Assembly (NCBI RefSeq): GCF_000282455.1
Contig: NZ_AKJG01000083.1
Coordinates: forward strand, 1 to 53,934
Origin: Pseudomonas sp. GM74
GTDB lineage: Bacteria > Pseudomonadota > Gammaproteobacteria > Pseudomonadales > Pseudomonadaceae
Direction of reading: 5' to 3'
DNA length: 53,934 nt
Within the stretch, counting starts at the first letter, position 1. Each line of letters begins with the position of its first letter. Of this stretch, positions 24,044 to 31,770 are shown in pieces. Below the pieces are notes generated by a model, which did no database searches, was not told where the DNA came from, and was given only the letters and a program-made list of their open reading frames with translations. The translations under genes and the position numbers were made by a program.

Positions 24044-24817
24044 TCAACCGGCTCTTTCCAAAGCGGAAAACAGGCTGACGAATTCCAATGAAAGCTTATG
24101 GCGTGGCGCCAGATGGATCATAGGCACCGACGCTTCATGGGACTCACGCATTTTGACCGTGCTGCTCAAATAATCCGGCAACACGGGCAAGCCTTCTGCC
24201 ACCAACTCGTCGATCAGCATCTGGTGCAAACTGGCTCGCGCCACAAATTGGTTGACCACCACTCCCTCCACAATCAACGACTCATTATGGTCAGCTCGCA
24301 ACTCGGCCACTTGCGCGATGACGCTGTAGAGCGCCTGACGGGAAAAGCTGTCGCAATCGAATGGAATCAGCACGCGGTCGGCGGCGATCAATGCGCTGAA
24401 GGTATAGAAATTCAGGGACGGAGGCGTATCGATGTAAATGCGTTCGTAATCTTCGGAAAGCTCCACCAACAAGCGGCGCAGCTTATTGATCTTGAATTTC
24501 GACTCAAGCTTTGACTGCAGGTCGGCAAGCTCGCGGCTAGCGGTGACCAGGTGCAGATTGTCGTAGCGAGTATCCGTGATGGCCACCCGATTCTTTTTGC
24601 TGGCCGGACCGCTGGATAAGGTTTGCTTGAAGAAATCGGCAATCCCCACAGGGATATCATCGCCTGTCAGCCCTGTCAGGTAGTGGGTCGAGTTAGCCTG
24701 GGGATCGAGATCCACCAGCAGCGTCCTGTAGCCTTCAGCAGCACTGACAGCCGCGAGATTGCAGGCGATGCTTGATTTGCCAACGCCTCCTTTTTGATTG
24801 AACACAGCTCGACGCAT
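24044..24817 (-). CDS. Orphan ParA/MinD-type ATPase
   Basis: A 257-residue deviant-Walker ATPase. The opening MRRAVFNQKGGVGKSSIACN carries the signature lysine and the P-loop at residues 7-16; LLVDLDPQANST and IYIDTPPSLNF are the Walker A' and B motifs. Members position DNA or protein cargo along the nucleoid by cooperative dimerisation. No ParB and no parS-like site was seen, and the C-terminal end is short. The Met at 24817 is chosen as the family-like start, although its ribosome-binding site is poor; 24853 is an alternative. It ends at a strong terminator. The divergent neighbour is an 89-aa hypothetical. Cargo unknown. Confidence 0.87.
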   Translation of the reverse strand: MRRAVFNQKGGVGKSSIACNLAAVSAAEGYRTLLVDLDPQANSTHYLTGLTGDDIPVGIADFFKQTLSSGPASKKNRVAITDTRYDNLHLVTASRELADLQSKLESKFKINKLRRLLVELSEDYERIYIDTPPSLNFYTFSALIAADRVLIPFDCDSFSRQALYSVIAQVAELRADHNESLIVEGVVVNQFVARASLHQMLIDELVAEGLPVLPDYLSSTVKMRESHEASVPMIHLAPRHKLSLEFVSLFSALERAG

Positions 24818-24996
24818 GGGGGAGTTAACCTGAAAAAGATCTCCCTCGATCATAGGATTGAAACATTTCAGTAATATTTCTAAGCGACAATTTTGTTTCA
24901 TTTTTAAGACAGCAACTGCCATTCCCTGACTGCGTCATCCGACATGCAGTCAACGATAGGCGTGCCTGTACTTATGGCATTACAAGGAGGTCGACA

Positions 24997-25266
24997 ATGC
25001 AATGTTCACTGGATGAAATACGCCACCAGATCCTGGACGCACAACCCGTGTTGAAACGACTCGATATCGAGATGGAAGGGATTCAGTTTGATCCGCTGGT
25101 GCCTTCAAGCGTCACTGCTGCCTACGCCAAGGTAGATCGGGTGATTGAGCATCTGTTGGCCCGGTTCAAGGCAAACCCCATCCTTGGGCCGTTAACGACA
25201 GAGCTGAAGTCCCAATATCTTGATGGCATTCGAGCGAAGGTAGCGCATGCCAGGAATGGCAAGTAG
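24997..25266 (+). CDS. Hypothetical protein, 89 aa, divergent from ParA
   Basis: An 89-residue soluble, mostly helical protein. The ribosome-binding site AAGGAGGT, 8 nt before the ATG, is near consensus, so translation is probably efficient. No domain recognised; the sequence (LDEIRHQILDAQPVLKRLDIEME ... AKVDRVIEHLLARF) suggests a helical bundle. It shares a 179-nt divergent promoter region with parA, and a hairpin with a T run follows. It might be a partner of the ParA protein, but only position supports that. Confidence 0.65.
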   Translation: MQCSLDEIRHQILDAQPVLKRLDIEMEGIQFDPLVPSSVTAAYAKVDRVIEHLLARFKANPILGPLTTELKSQYLDGIRAKVAHARNGK

Positions 25267-25286
25267 CCTGGAACTTCGTCGGCAGC

Positions 25287-25327
25287 GACCGGTTGAATCC
25301 GGTCAGTCTGGAAGGACCGACTTTTTC
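25287..25327 (+). terminator. Probable terminator after the 89-aa gene
   Basis: GACCGG-TTGAAT-CCGGTC is followed by a second small stem AGTCTGG/CCGACT and a T5 run, 21-61 nt past the stop codon. Confidence 0.6.
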
Positions 25328-25634
25328 AGCAGAATCGAGCAAAAGCTAACCCTCAGCGGCCCGGTGTCGCTTGGGACTCTTCAAAATGATGCCGTAACAA
25401 TGGCATCTCTCGCTAATAGCCAGCGTAGACACGTTCTCGCCGATAGAAACCCTCCTTGGCAGCGCTATAAGTAGCTAGCTATTTGTTAATAAAAGTCTGA
25501 AGTATTCATTTGAACTTTCGGATTCTTTCAGTCTGCGGCCTGTGCCTAACATCGACTCCACAGCGAACCAGCCTATTGGCCTGGCGCCGTCGAAGTGCTT
25601 TTGCAGCAGGCCCTGGGATTTTTGAGGATCACCG
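25328..25634. other. 307-nt intergenic region before the five-gene operon
   Basis: No gene is visible. The middle (about 25465-25540) is A/T-rich and probably contains the operon promoter, but no pair of hexamers is convincing. GAGGATCACCG directly before 25635 is the ribosome-binding site of the first gene. Confidence 0.5.
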
Positions 25635-26486
25635 ATGAAGCTGGAAATTTTCCGCACGCTGTGGGGTTACACCGCCAGCAAGGCTCAAGCGCTCGAGGAG
25701 TTGCTGCACGCGGGCTTCGATGGCATGGAAGCACGCCTGCCACTGGACGCCCGTGAACGGGCCGAGTTCGCCGCCTTTCTCCAGGCCAATCGCCTGGGCT
25801 ATATCAGCACGGTCTTCACTGCGTACGACGTGTTGCCGGATCAATCGGCAACCCCTGCCGTGCACCTCAATGACCTCGACCAGAAACTCGCCTGGGCCGC
25901 CGAGCTCGGCCCACGCTTCGTCAACGTGCTGGCGGGCAACGATCGCTGGTCCTTGCCACAGCAAGTGGAGTTTTTCGGTCAGGCGCTGGATCTGGCGCGC
26001 AAGCACGGCCAGGTCTGCAGTTTCGAAACCCACCGCTCGCGTTCGCTGTTCAACCCCTGGGTAACCCTGGAGTTGATCCGGCAATTGCCCGAGCTGTTGT
26101 TCACCAGTGACATCAGCCATTGGGTGGTGACCTGCGAGCGCCTGTTGAATGACCCGGCCGATGACCTCAGTGCTTTCATCGAGCGGGTTCACCATATCCA
26201 GGCCCGGGTCGGTTATGACCAGGGCCCGCAGGTTCCGCACCCGGCGGCTCCCGAATATGCAAGGGAACTGGCCTTCCATCAGCAGCACTGGGAAAGCATC
26301 TGGCGCTCGCAGCAAGCCCGCGGTTACCAGGTCAGCACCCTGACCCCGGAATTCGGCGCCGACGGCTACCTGCATCATTTGCCCTTCACCAATGTCCCGG
26401 TCGCCGACCTGTGGTCATTGAACGTGTGGATGGGCCAGACCGAGCGTGAACACTTCGACCGTTTCAGCCATTCAAGCCATCCTTAG
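25635..26486 (+). CDS. TIM-barrel protein of the sugar phosphate isomerase/epimerase (AP-endonuclease 2-like) family
   Basis: A 283-residue protein with the alternating strand/helix pattern of a xylose-isomerase-like barrel. Possible metal ligands lie at strand ends: ARLPL, SFETHRSR (Glu and His), LFTSDISHWVV (Asp and His), IQARVGYDQG and LTPEFGADGY (Glu). Family members include hydroxypyruvate isomerase, IolE/IolI, and sugar epimerases. The substrate cannot be read. It is the first gene of an operon, 14 nt before the oxygenase gene. Its task may be to isomerise a product of the pathway, but that is inference. Confidence 0.8.
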   Translation: MKLEIFRTLWGYTASKAQALEELLHAGFDGMEARLPLDARERAEFAAFLQANRLGYISTVFTAYDVLPDQSATPAVHLNDLDQKLAWAAELGPRFVNVLAGNDRWSLPQQVEFFGQALDLARKHGQVCSFETHRSRSLFNPWVTLELIRQLPELLFTSDISHWVVTCERLLNDPADDLSAFIERVHHIQARVGYDQGPQVPHPAAPEYARELAFHQQHWESIWRSQQARGYQVSTLTPEFGADGYLHHLPFTNVPVADLWSLNVWMGQTEREHFDRFSHSSHP

Positions 26487-26500
26487 GGAGCCGATGCGTC

Positions 26501-27571
26501 ATGCCTGACAACAAAAACAACAGCGCAAGCACTGACACACACAAAGCCAACTTCAACAGCATACCGGTGGTCAACATCGCCGGTCTGTTCAGCTTTGAAC
26601 TGGAACACCGCCTGGCCGTGGCCGAACAATTGGGGCGCGCCGCCAGCGAAGTCGGGTTTCTCTATATCACCAACCACGGTATCGACCCGCAACTGATCGC
26701 CAACCTGCGCAAGGCGGCCAAGGACTTTTTCGACCAGCCCCTGGACGCCAAGATGCGCCACTACATCGGCACCTCGCAAACCCACAAGGGCTTTGTGCCC
26801 GAAGGCGAAGAGGTCTACTCCAAGGGCAAGCCGGACCACAAGGAAGCCTTCGACGTCGGCTTCGAAGTCCCGGCCGACGACCCGCTGGTGCTGGCCAACA
26901 CCCCCTTGCTGGGGCCCAACGACTGGCCGCAACTGGCAGGTTTCAAGGCCTCGGTGCAGGCCTACTATGAAGCGATCTTCGCCCTGGGCCGGCGCCTGTT
27001 CAGCGGCTTCGCCCTGACCCTGGGGCTGCAAGAAAACTATTTCGACAGCCTGGTTACCCGTCCGCCGTCCAAGCTGCGCCTGATCCACTACCCCTTCGAC
27101 GGCGCAGCCCATGACGCACCGGGTCTTGGCGCCCATACTGATTACGAGTGCTTCACCATCCTTTTGGCCGACAAACCGGGCCTTGAGGTGATGAACAATC
27201 TTGGCCAATGGATCGATGCACCACCGATTGCCGATGCCTTTGTGGTCAACATCGGCGACATGCTGGAAGTGATGACGGCAGGCGCTTTCGTTGCCACCGC
27301 GCACCGGGTGCGCAGCGTGAAGGAGGAGCGTTATTCCTTCCCGCTGTTTTATGCCTGCGACTATCACACCCAGATCAGACCGCTGCCCGGTTTCGCCCAG
27401 GCAGGCAACGACTACGAAGAAATCACCATCGGCGAACACATGTATGGCCAGGCGTTGCAGACCTATCAGTATCTGCGCCAGAGGGTGGCCAACGGGGACG
27501 TTCAACTGCCAGGCAAGGCACGCAAGCCCGCCAGTTTCGGACATTTGAAAAATCAGGCCCAACCGTCCTGA
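26501..27571 (+). CDS. 2-oxoglutarate/Fe(II)-dependent dioxygenase, isopenicillin-N-synthase family
   Basis: A 356-residue enzyme. The N-terminal DIOX_N-type region (VVNIAGL..., EVGFLYITNHGI) is followed by the double-stranded beta-helix core. The iron triad is complete: His212 and Asp214 in AHTDYECF, and His268 in ATAHRV. The 2-oxoglutarate anchor is Arg277-x-Ser279 in ERYSFPLF. These features predict an active non-haem iron oxygenase that hydroxylates, desaturates or cyclises a small substrate, often an amino acid derivative. The gene is 14 nt downstream of the TIM-barrel gene and 46 nt upstream of a solute-binding protein. The ATG at 26501 lies close to the previous stop. Confidence 0.9.
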   Translation: MPDNKNNSASTDTHKANFNSIPVVNIAGLFSFELEHRLAVAEQLGRAASEVGFLYITNHGIDPQLIANLRKAAKDFFDQPLDAKMRHYIGTSQTHKGFVPEGEEVYSKGKPDHKEAFDVGFEVPADDPLVLANTPLLGPNDWPQLAGFKASVQAYYEAIFALGRRLFSGFALTLGLQENYFDSLVTRPPSKLRLIHYPFDGAAHDAPGLGAHTDYECFTILLADKPGLEVMNNLGQWIDAPPIADAFVVNIGDMLEVMTAGAFVATAHRVRSVKEERYSFPLFYACDYHTQIRPLPGFAQAGNDYEEITIGEHMYGQALQTYQYLRQRVANGDVQLPGKARKPASFGHLKNQAQPS

Positions 27572-27617
27572 TTGAAGTTTTCAGCTAAACCCCTACCTAC
27601 GCCGGAGTCAGCACATC

Positions 27618-28412
27618 ATGACAAACAACAAGAAAAACCTTTTGAGCCTGGCTGTATTGGCAGCCGGCATGTTCGGTGCCTCGGTGAGCATGGCCGCGAC
27701 AGACTCGTTCAAGGTCGGCATGGAGATCACCTACCCTCCCTTCGAGTCCTATGACAAGGACAAAAACGTGGTGGGTTCGGACCCCGAACTGGCAACGTCG
27801 CTGGCCAAGCACATGAACGCCAAGGTCGAGTTCGTCGACACCAAGTTCCCGAGCCTGATCCTGGGGCTGAACTCCGGCAAGTACGACGCGATCATTTCCG
27901 GCATGTACATCACACCGGAGCGCCAGACCCAGGCCCAGACCATCGCCTACGCCAACACCGGTGCCGCGGTCATGGTACCCAAGGGCAGCGAGATCAATGC
28001 GAAAAAACCTGAAGACCTGTGCGGCCTGAAACTGGGCCTGGAACAGGGCACCACCTGGGTCAAGGAATTCAAGAAGCTCTCCGACGAATACTGCGTGCCG
28101 AACAACAAAGGCGCGATCACCGTCAGCGAGTACCCCTCGGCCCCCGAAGTGACCCAGGCCCTGCTGTCCAAGAACATCCAGGCCCAGGTTGAAATCGCCG
28201 GCGCGGCAAAAATGATCGCGGAAAAGACCAACGGCCGGGTGGTGATCACCACCGAGCATCCGATTTATCAGCAAACCCTGGGCATCTTCGTCAAGAAAGG
28301 TAACGACGAAACCTTCCAGGCCGTGCAAAAGGCCTTCGAGGAGAGCAAAAAGAGCGGTGAATACGCCGCGATTCTCCAGAAATATGGCCTGGAAGAACCG
28401 ACTGCCAACTAA
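27618..28412 (+). CDS. Extracellular solute-binding protein, family 3 (amino-acid type ABC transporter)
   Basis: A 264-residue secreted protein with a clear signal peptide (residues 1-26, ending SVSMAAT). The SBP_bac_3 opening FKVGMEITYPPFESYDKDKNVVGSDPELA and the later DAIISGMYITPERQTQ and EQGTTWVKEF are typical. Two cysteines (in PEDLCGLKLG and DEYCVPN) may form a disulfide. By family knowledge it binds a polar amino acid, opine or related compound in the periplasm and delivers it to the transporter at 28477. The pathway context suggests the substrate of the operon is such a compound. Confidence 0.92.
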   Translation: MTNNKKNLLSLAVLAAGMFGASVSMAATDSFKVGMEITYPPFESYDKDKNVVGSDPELATSLAKHMNAKVEFVDTKFPSLILGLNSGKYDAIISGMYITPERQTQAQTIAYANTGAAVMVPKGSEINAKKPEDLCGLKLGLEQGTTWVKEFKKLSDEYCVPNNKGAITVSEYPSAPEVTQALLSKNIQAQVEIAGAAKMIAEKTNGRVVITTEHPIYQQTLGIFVKKGNDETFQAVQKAFEESKKSGEYAAILQKYGLEEPTAN

Positions 28413-28476
28413 GAACCTGTCCTTTTAGTCTGGTCATCTGCCTCCCCTGCACCGGGGCGGCAGATCGAGGTGCCCC

Positions 28477-30024
28477 ATGCAATTCGATTGGTCGTATTTC
28501 TTATCCCTGTTCTCCCTGCCGGACTTCTGGAAGGCCTGCGTCACGGTGGTCCAGCTCAGCGCCCTGGCCTGGTTCATCGGCATGCTGCTGGGTTTTGTCC
28601 TGGCCACGGCCAAGCTGTCCCAAACGCCCTTGCTGCGCATTCCCGCTGCGGTCTACATCTGGTTCTTCCGCAGCATCCCGTTGCTGGTGCTGGTGGTCTT
28701 CGTCTACAACCTGCCGCAATTGTTTCCCGGCAGCGGACCGATTCTGTCCAACCCCTTCTACGCAGGGTTGCTGGCCCTGGTGGTCACTGAGGCGGCGTAC
28801 ATGGCGGAAATCCATCGCGGTGGCCTGATCTCCGTGGCCAAGGGCCAGAAGGAAGCCGGGCGCGCGCTGGGTGTCGGCCTGCTAGGCATGCAACGCCTTA
28901 TCGTGATCCCCCAGGCCTTCCGTATTTCGCTGCCCACGCTGATCAATGAATACATCACGGTGGTCAAGCTGACCTCACTGGTCTCGGTCATCTCCCTGAC
29001 CGAAATCCTCACCGTCGGCCAACGCCTCTATGCCACCAACTTCCTGGTCATGGAGACCCTGGCGGCGGTAGGCGTCTATTACGTGTTGATCGTCACCGTG
29101 TTCGGTTATTTCCTGCAGCGCCTGGAGCGCTACCTGGACCTGAACTTCCGCAAGCCGCACACACTCGACGCGGCCACCATCGCCAGGTTCAAGGCCAGCG
29201 CCGAAGCCTTGCCCGACACTGCGCGCAAAGCCGCCGGCAACAACACGACGCCCATCCTGCAACTGAAGAACATCCAGAAGAGCTATGGCACCCACAAGGT
29301 GCTGATGGGTATCGACCTGAATGTCGAATACGGCCAGGTGGTCTCGATCATCGGGCCATCCGGCTCCGGCAAGACGTCGCTGATCCGCACGGTCAACGGC
29401 CTGGAAACCATCGATACCGGCGACATCCTGTTGTTCGGCGAAAAATTCATCGAAGCATCGGACAAACCCAACAGCACCCGCCTGCGCAAAGGCGTGCGGC
29501 ACATCGGCATGGTGTTCCAGAACTTCAATCTGTTCCCGCACCGCACCATTCTCGACAACGTCACCCTGGCACCCCGTTACCACGGCCAACCGGGCGAACT
29601 GAGTGAACATCGTGCCTATGCGCTACTGGACAAGGTCGGCCTGCTGGCCCATGCCCACAAGTACCCGCACCAGCTCTCCGGCGGGCAGCAACAGCGTGTA
29701 GCGATCGCTCGGGCCCTGGCGATGGAGCCGCAGATCATGCTGTTCGACGAGCCGACCTCGGCCCTGGACCCGGAACTGGTCAACGACGTGCTGAACGTGA
29801 TCCGCGACCTGGCCAAAGAGGGCATGACCATGCTGATCGTGACCCACGAAATGGACTTTGCCATGTCGATATCCGACCGGGTCGTATTCATGGAAAACGG
29901 TAATATCCAACTGGATGCCGCACCGCAAACCATACGATGCGATGCCGAAGGGGAACGAGTGCGGCGCTTCATGGGCATCAGTACCCGATCGCCCAACCTG
30001 TCTGCAACGCTGGATCATGCATGA
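28477..30024 (+). CDS. Amino-acid ABC transporter permease-ATPase fusion
   Basis: A 515-residue fusion. Residues about 1-225 are a HisM/GlnP-type permease with five or so membrane helices and the cytoplasmic EAA-loop motif (AGRALGVGLLGMQRLIVIPQAF). Residues about 255-515 are a GlnQ-type ATPase with Walker A GPSGSGKTS (about 292-300), LSGGQQQRV (about 400), and IMLFDEPTSALDP. One gene thus supplies both membrane and motor halves, and dimerisation gives a full importer. It belongs with the binding protein upstream, 64 nt away. Fusions of this type occur in Pseudomonas. Confidence 0.92.
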   Translation: MQFDWSYFLSLFSLPDFWKACVTVVQLSALAWFIGMLLGFVLATAKLSQTPLLRIPAAVYIWFFRSIPLLVLVVFVYNLPQLFPGSGPILSNPFYAGLLALVVTEAAYMAEIHRGGLISVAKGQKEAGRALGVGLLGMQRLIVIPQAFRISLPTLINEYITVVKLTSLVSVISLTEILTVGQRLYATNFLVMETLAAVGVYYVLIVTVFGYFLQRLERYLDLNFRKPHTLDAATIARFKASAEALPDTARKAAGNNTTPILQLKNIQKSYGTHKVLMGIDLNVEYGQVVSIIGPSGSGKTSLIRTVNGLETIDTGDILLFGEKFIEASDKPNSTRLRKGVRHIGMVFQNFNLFPHRTILDNVTLAPRYHGQPGELSEHRAYALLDKVGLLAHAHKYPHQLSGGQQQRVAIARALAMEPQIMLFDEPTSALDPELVNDVLNVIRDLAKEGMTMLIVTHEMDFAMSISDRVVFMENGNIQLDAAPQTIRCDAEGERVRRFMGISTRSPNLSATLDHA

Positions 30025-30070
30025 GCAGGCAACCACTTTCTTCGAGCTTCCTTCATTCAGGAAAACACGC

Positions 30071-30859
30071 ATGAATCTTGGAATAGCAGGACGCTGGGCG
30101 CTGGTATGCGCCGCCAGCAAAGGTCTGGGCAAAGCCTGCGCACAGGCACTGGTTAACGAAGGCGTGAACGTGGTGATCACCGCGCGCGGCGAACAGACGC
30201 TCAATGAAACAGCCCGTCAGCTCAGGGCGATAAACCCTGAAGTGACGGTCATTGCCGTCGCCGGAGACATTTCGACGCCCGAGGGTCGGGTGGCAGCGCT
30301 CAAGGCCCATGAGCATTTCGATATTTTGATCAACAACGCTGGTGGCCCTCCCCCCGGGGATTTCCGCGAATGGAATCGCGACGCCTGGCTCAAGGCGCTG
30401 GATGCCAACATGCTGACCCCTATAGAGTTGATCAAGGCAACGGTCGACGGTATGGCGGCACGTGGATTTGGTCGAATCATCAACATCACGTCGAGTGCCG
30501 TGAAGTCCCCTATCGAAAGCCTGGGCTTGTCCAACGGCGCGCGCAGTGGTCTGACGGGGTTTGTCGCGGGGCTTGCCCGGCAAGAAAACATTGCCAGTCG
30601 CAATGTGACGATCAACAACCTGCAACCGGGCTCCTTCGACACCGATCGACTGCGTGACAACCTGGTCGCTGCTGCCCAGGAGTCAGGGCAAGACAGCGAG
30701 GAATTCCTTGACCAATGCCGTAGCGAAATTCCCGCCAAACGCTTCGGCTCAGCCGAGGAGTTCGGTGCGCTGTGTGCCTTCGTATGCAGCAGCCATGCGG
30801 GCTACCTGACCGGGCAGAACCTGTTGATTGATGGAGGGGCCGTTCGCTCCAGCCAATAA
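30071..30859 (+). CDS. Atypical short-chain dehydrogenase/reductase (SDR)
   Basis: A 262-residue Rossmann-fold protein. The cofactor site is present (CAASKGLGKACA, the NNAGG motif, ITARGEQTLNE). The catalytic Ser lies in INITSSAVKSPIESLGLSNGARSGLTGF, but where most SDRs have Tyr-x-x-x-Lys this protein has Leu-Ser-Asn-x-x-Arg. A divergent SDR subgroup with LxLSNxxR is known to me from other proteobacteria; its chemistry is not well defined. The start at 30071 is set by the family opening (MNLGIAGRWALV) and AGGAAA upstream; the longer frame would overlap the ABC gene. It is the last gene of the operon. Confidence 0.85.
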   Translation: MNLGIAGRWALVCAASKGLGKACAQALVNEGVNVVITARGEQTLNETARQLRAINPEVTVIAVAGDISTPEGRVAALKAHEHFDILINNAGGPPPGDFREWNRDAWLKALDANMLTPIELIKATVDGMAARGFGRIINITSSAVKSPIESLGLSNGARSGLTGFVAGLARQENIASRNVTINNLQPGSFDTDRLRDNLVAAAQESGQDSEEFLDQCRSEIPAKRFGSAEEFGALCAFVCSSHAGYLTGQNLLIDGGAVRSSQ

Positions 30860-30876
30860 TTGGCCGCCAACCGGAT

Positions 30877-30918
30877 CGGCACCCCATGGCGGTGCCGGAC
30901 GGCCTGTTGCAGGCCGTC
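30877..30918. terminator. Tandem hairpins between convergent genes
   Basis: CGGCACC/GGTGCCG (30877-30897) and GACGGCC/GGCCGTC (30898-30918) are two adjacent perfect 7-bp stems between the SDR stop and the convergent methyltransferase stop. No T runs follow, so Rho-independent action is uncertain. Confidence 0.4.
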
Positions 30919-30936
30919 ACTCCCACATCGGGTTAA

Positions 30937-31770
30937 TCAGGGTTTGCGCGCAATGATCACCTGACTTTTCGCCACCACCGCATCCAGCGCCTGCTTGATC
31001 TGCGCGCCCCGTGGCGAGCCCAAAATAGCCTGCCAGGTATCCGCCCAGTGGTTGAGCAACGGATGGTCCGGGTTGCTGAAATCGACCTTGGCTTCCCAGA
31101 ACAGCAGCATCCACATCGACCAGTAGAATCCGTACTGGCTGTGGCTGATCACCTCCAGGCCGGCATCACTGACCATGGCCTTGAACTGCTCTTCGCTGAT
31201 GATGCGGATGTGGTTGGGCTTCTGGAAATACTCCGCTGCCGCAATGTCTTTCTGCAGGTCTTCGGAGCTGGGGTGCGGGACGCTCAGCAGGTACAACGCG
31301 CCCGGTTTGCCGACGCGCACCAGTTCAGCGAGGAACTGCGCCGGATCGTCCACGTGCTCGATGACCTCGGTCGACACCACCCGGGTGGCGGTCCCATCGG
31401 CAATCGGCAGCGGGTTGCAGTCGGTGACATGACATTCGACGTCGCGAGCTGGTGTATCGCCCAAGCGCTGACGGGTCGCCTCGACCTTGGCCGCGTCGAT
31501 ATCGGCGATGATGATCTTCGCCCCGCGCATCCCGCAGAAATGCACGTTTCCGCCGTCTCCACAGCCGACATCGAGCAGCGTGTCCTCGGGGGTCACCGGG
31601 AAACCGGTGAACAGTTCGCCGGTCTGCTGATTGAACCAGCCGCTGAGCATCGCATCGTGCAGGCCGAGCATGTAGGGGTCGACTTTCTCCGCCACTAGCG
31701 CCGCGGACGGTGTCTCTGGCTGTACAGGCGCGGGCGTGCCCGCCGTGAGTTTCTTCAAAAGGCTCAGCAT
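30937..31770 (-). CDS. SAM-dependent methyltransferase (class I), polysaccharide-modifying
   Basis: A 277-residue protein with the methyltransferase motif I LLDVGCGDGGNVHF, the acidic ADIDAAKVE, and post-motif II VVSTEVIEHVDDPAQFLAEL. The end (MWMLLFWEAK, AQIKQALDAVVAKSQVIIARKP) is strikingly like that of the methyltransferase at 32918. It is the last gene of a five-gene minus-strand operon, overlapping the acyltransferase gene by 7 nt. The operon lies head-to-head with the D-rhamnan genes, so it probably methylates the polysaccharide or its cap; 3-O-methylrhamnose is reported in such antigens. Confidence 0.87.
   Translation of the reverse strand: MLSLLKKLTAGTPAPVQPETPSAALVAEKVDPYMLGLHDAMLSGWFNQQTGELFTGFPVTPEDTLLDVGCGDGGNVHFCGMRGAKIIIADIDAAKVEATRQRLGDTPARDVECHVTDCNPLPIADGTATRVVSTEVIEHVDDPAQFLAELVRVGKPGALYLLSVPHPSSEDLQKDIAAAEYFQKPNHIRIISEEQFKAMVSDAGLEVISHSQYGFYWSMWMLLFWEAKVDFSNPDHPLLNHWADTWQAILGSPRGAQIKQALDAVVAKSQVIIARKP

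Noticed and set aside
23884..24078. Lys/Arg-rich 64-codon open frame on the plus strand
   Set aside because: It runs straight through the parA terminator hairpin and into the parA 3' end, and its basic composition comes from the A-rich and GC-stem sequence.
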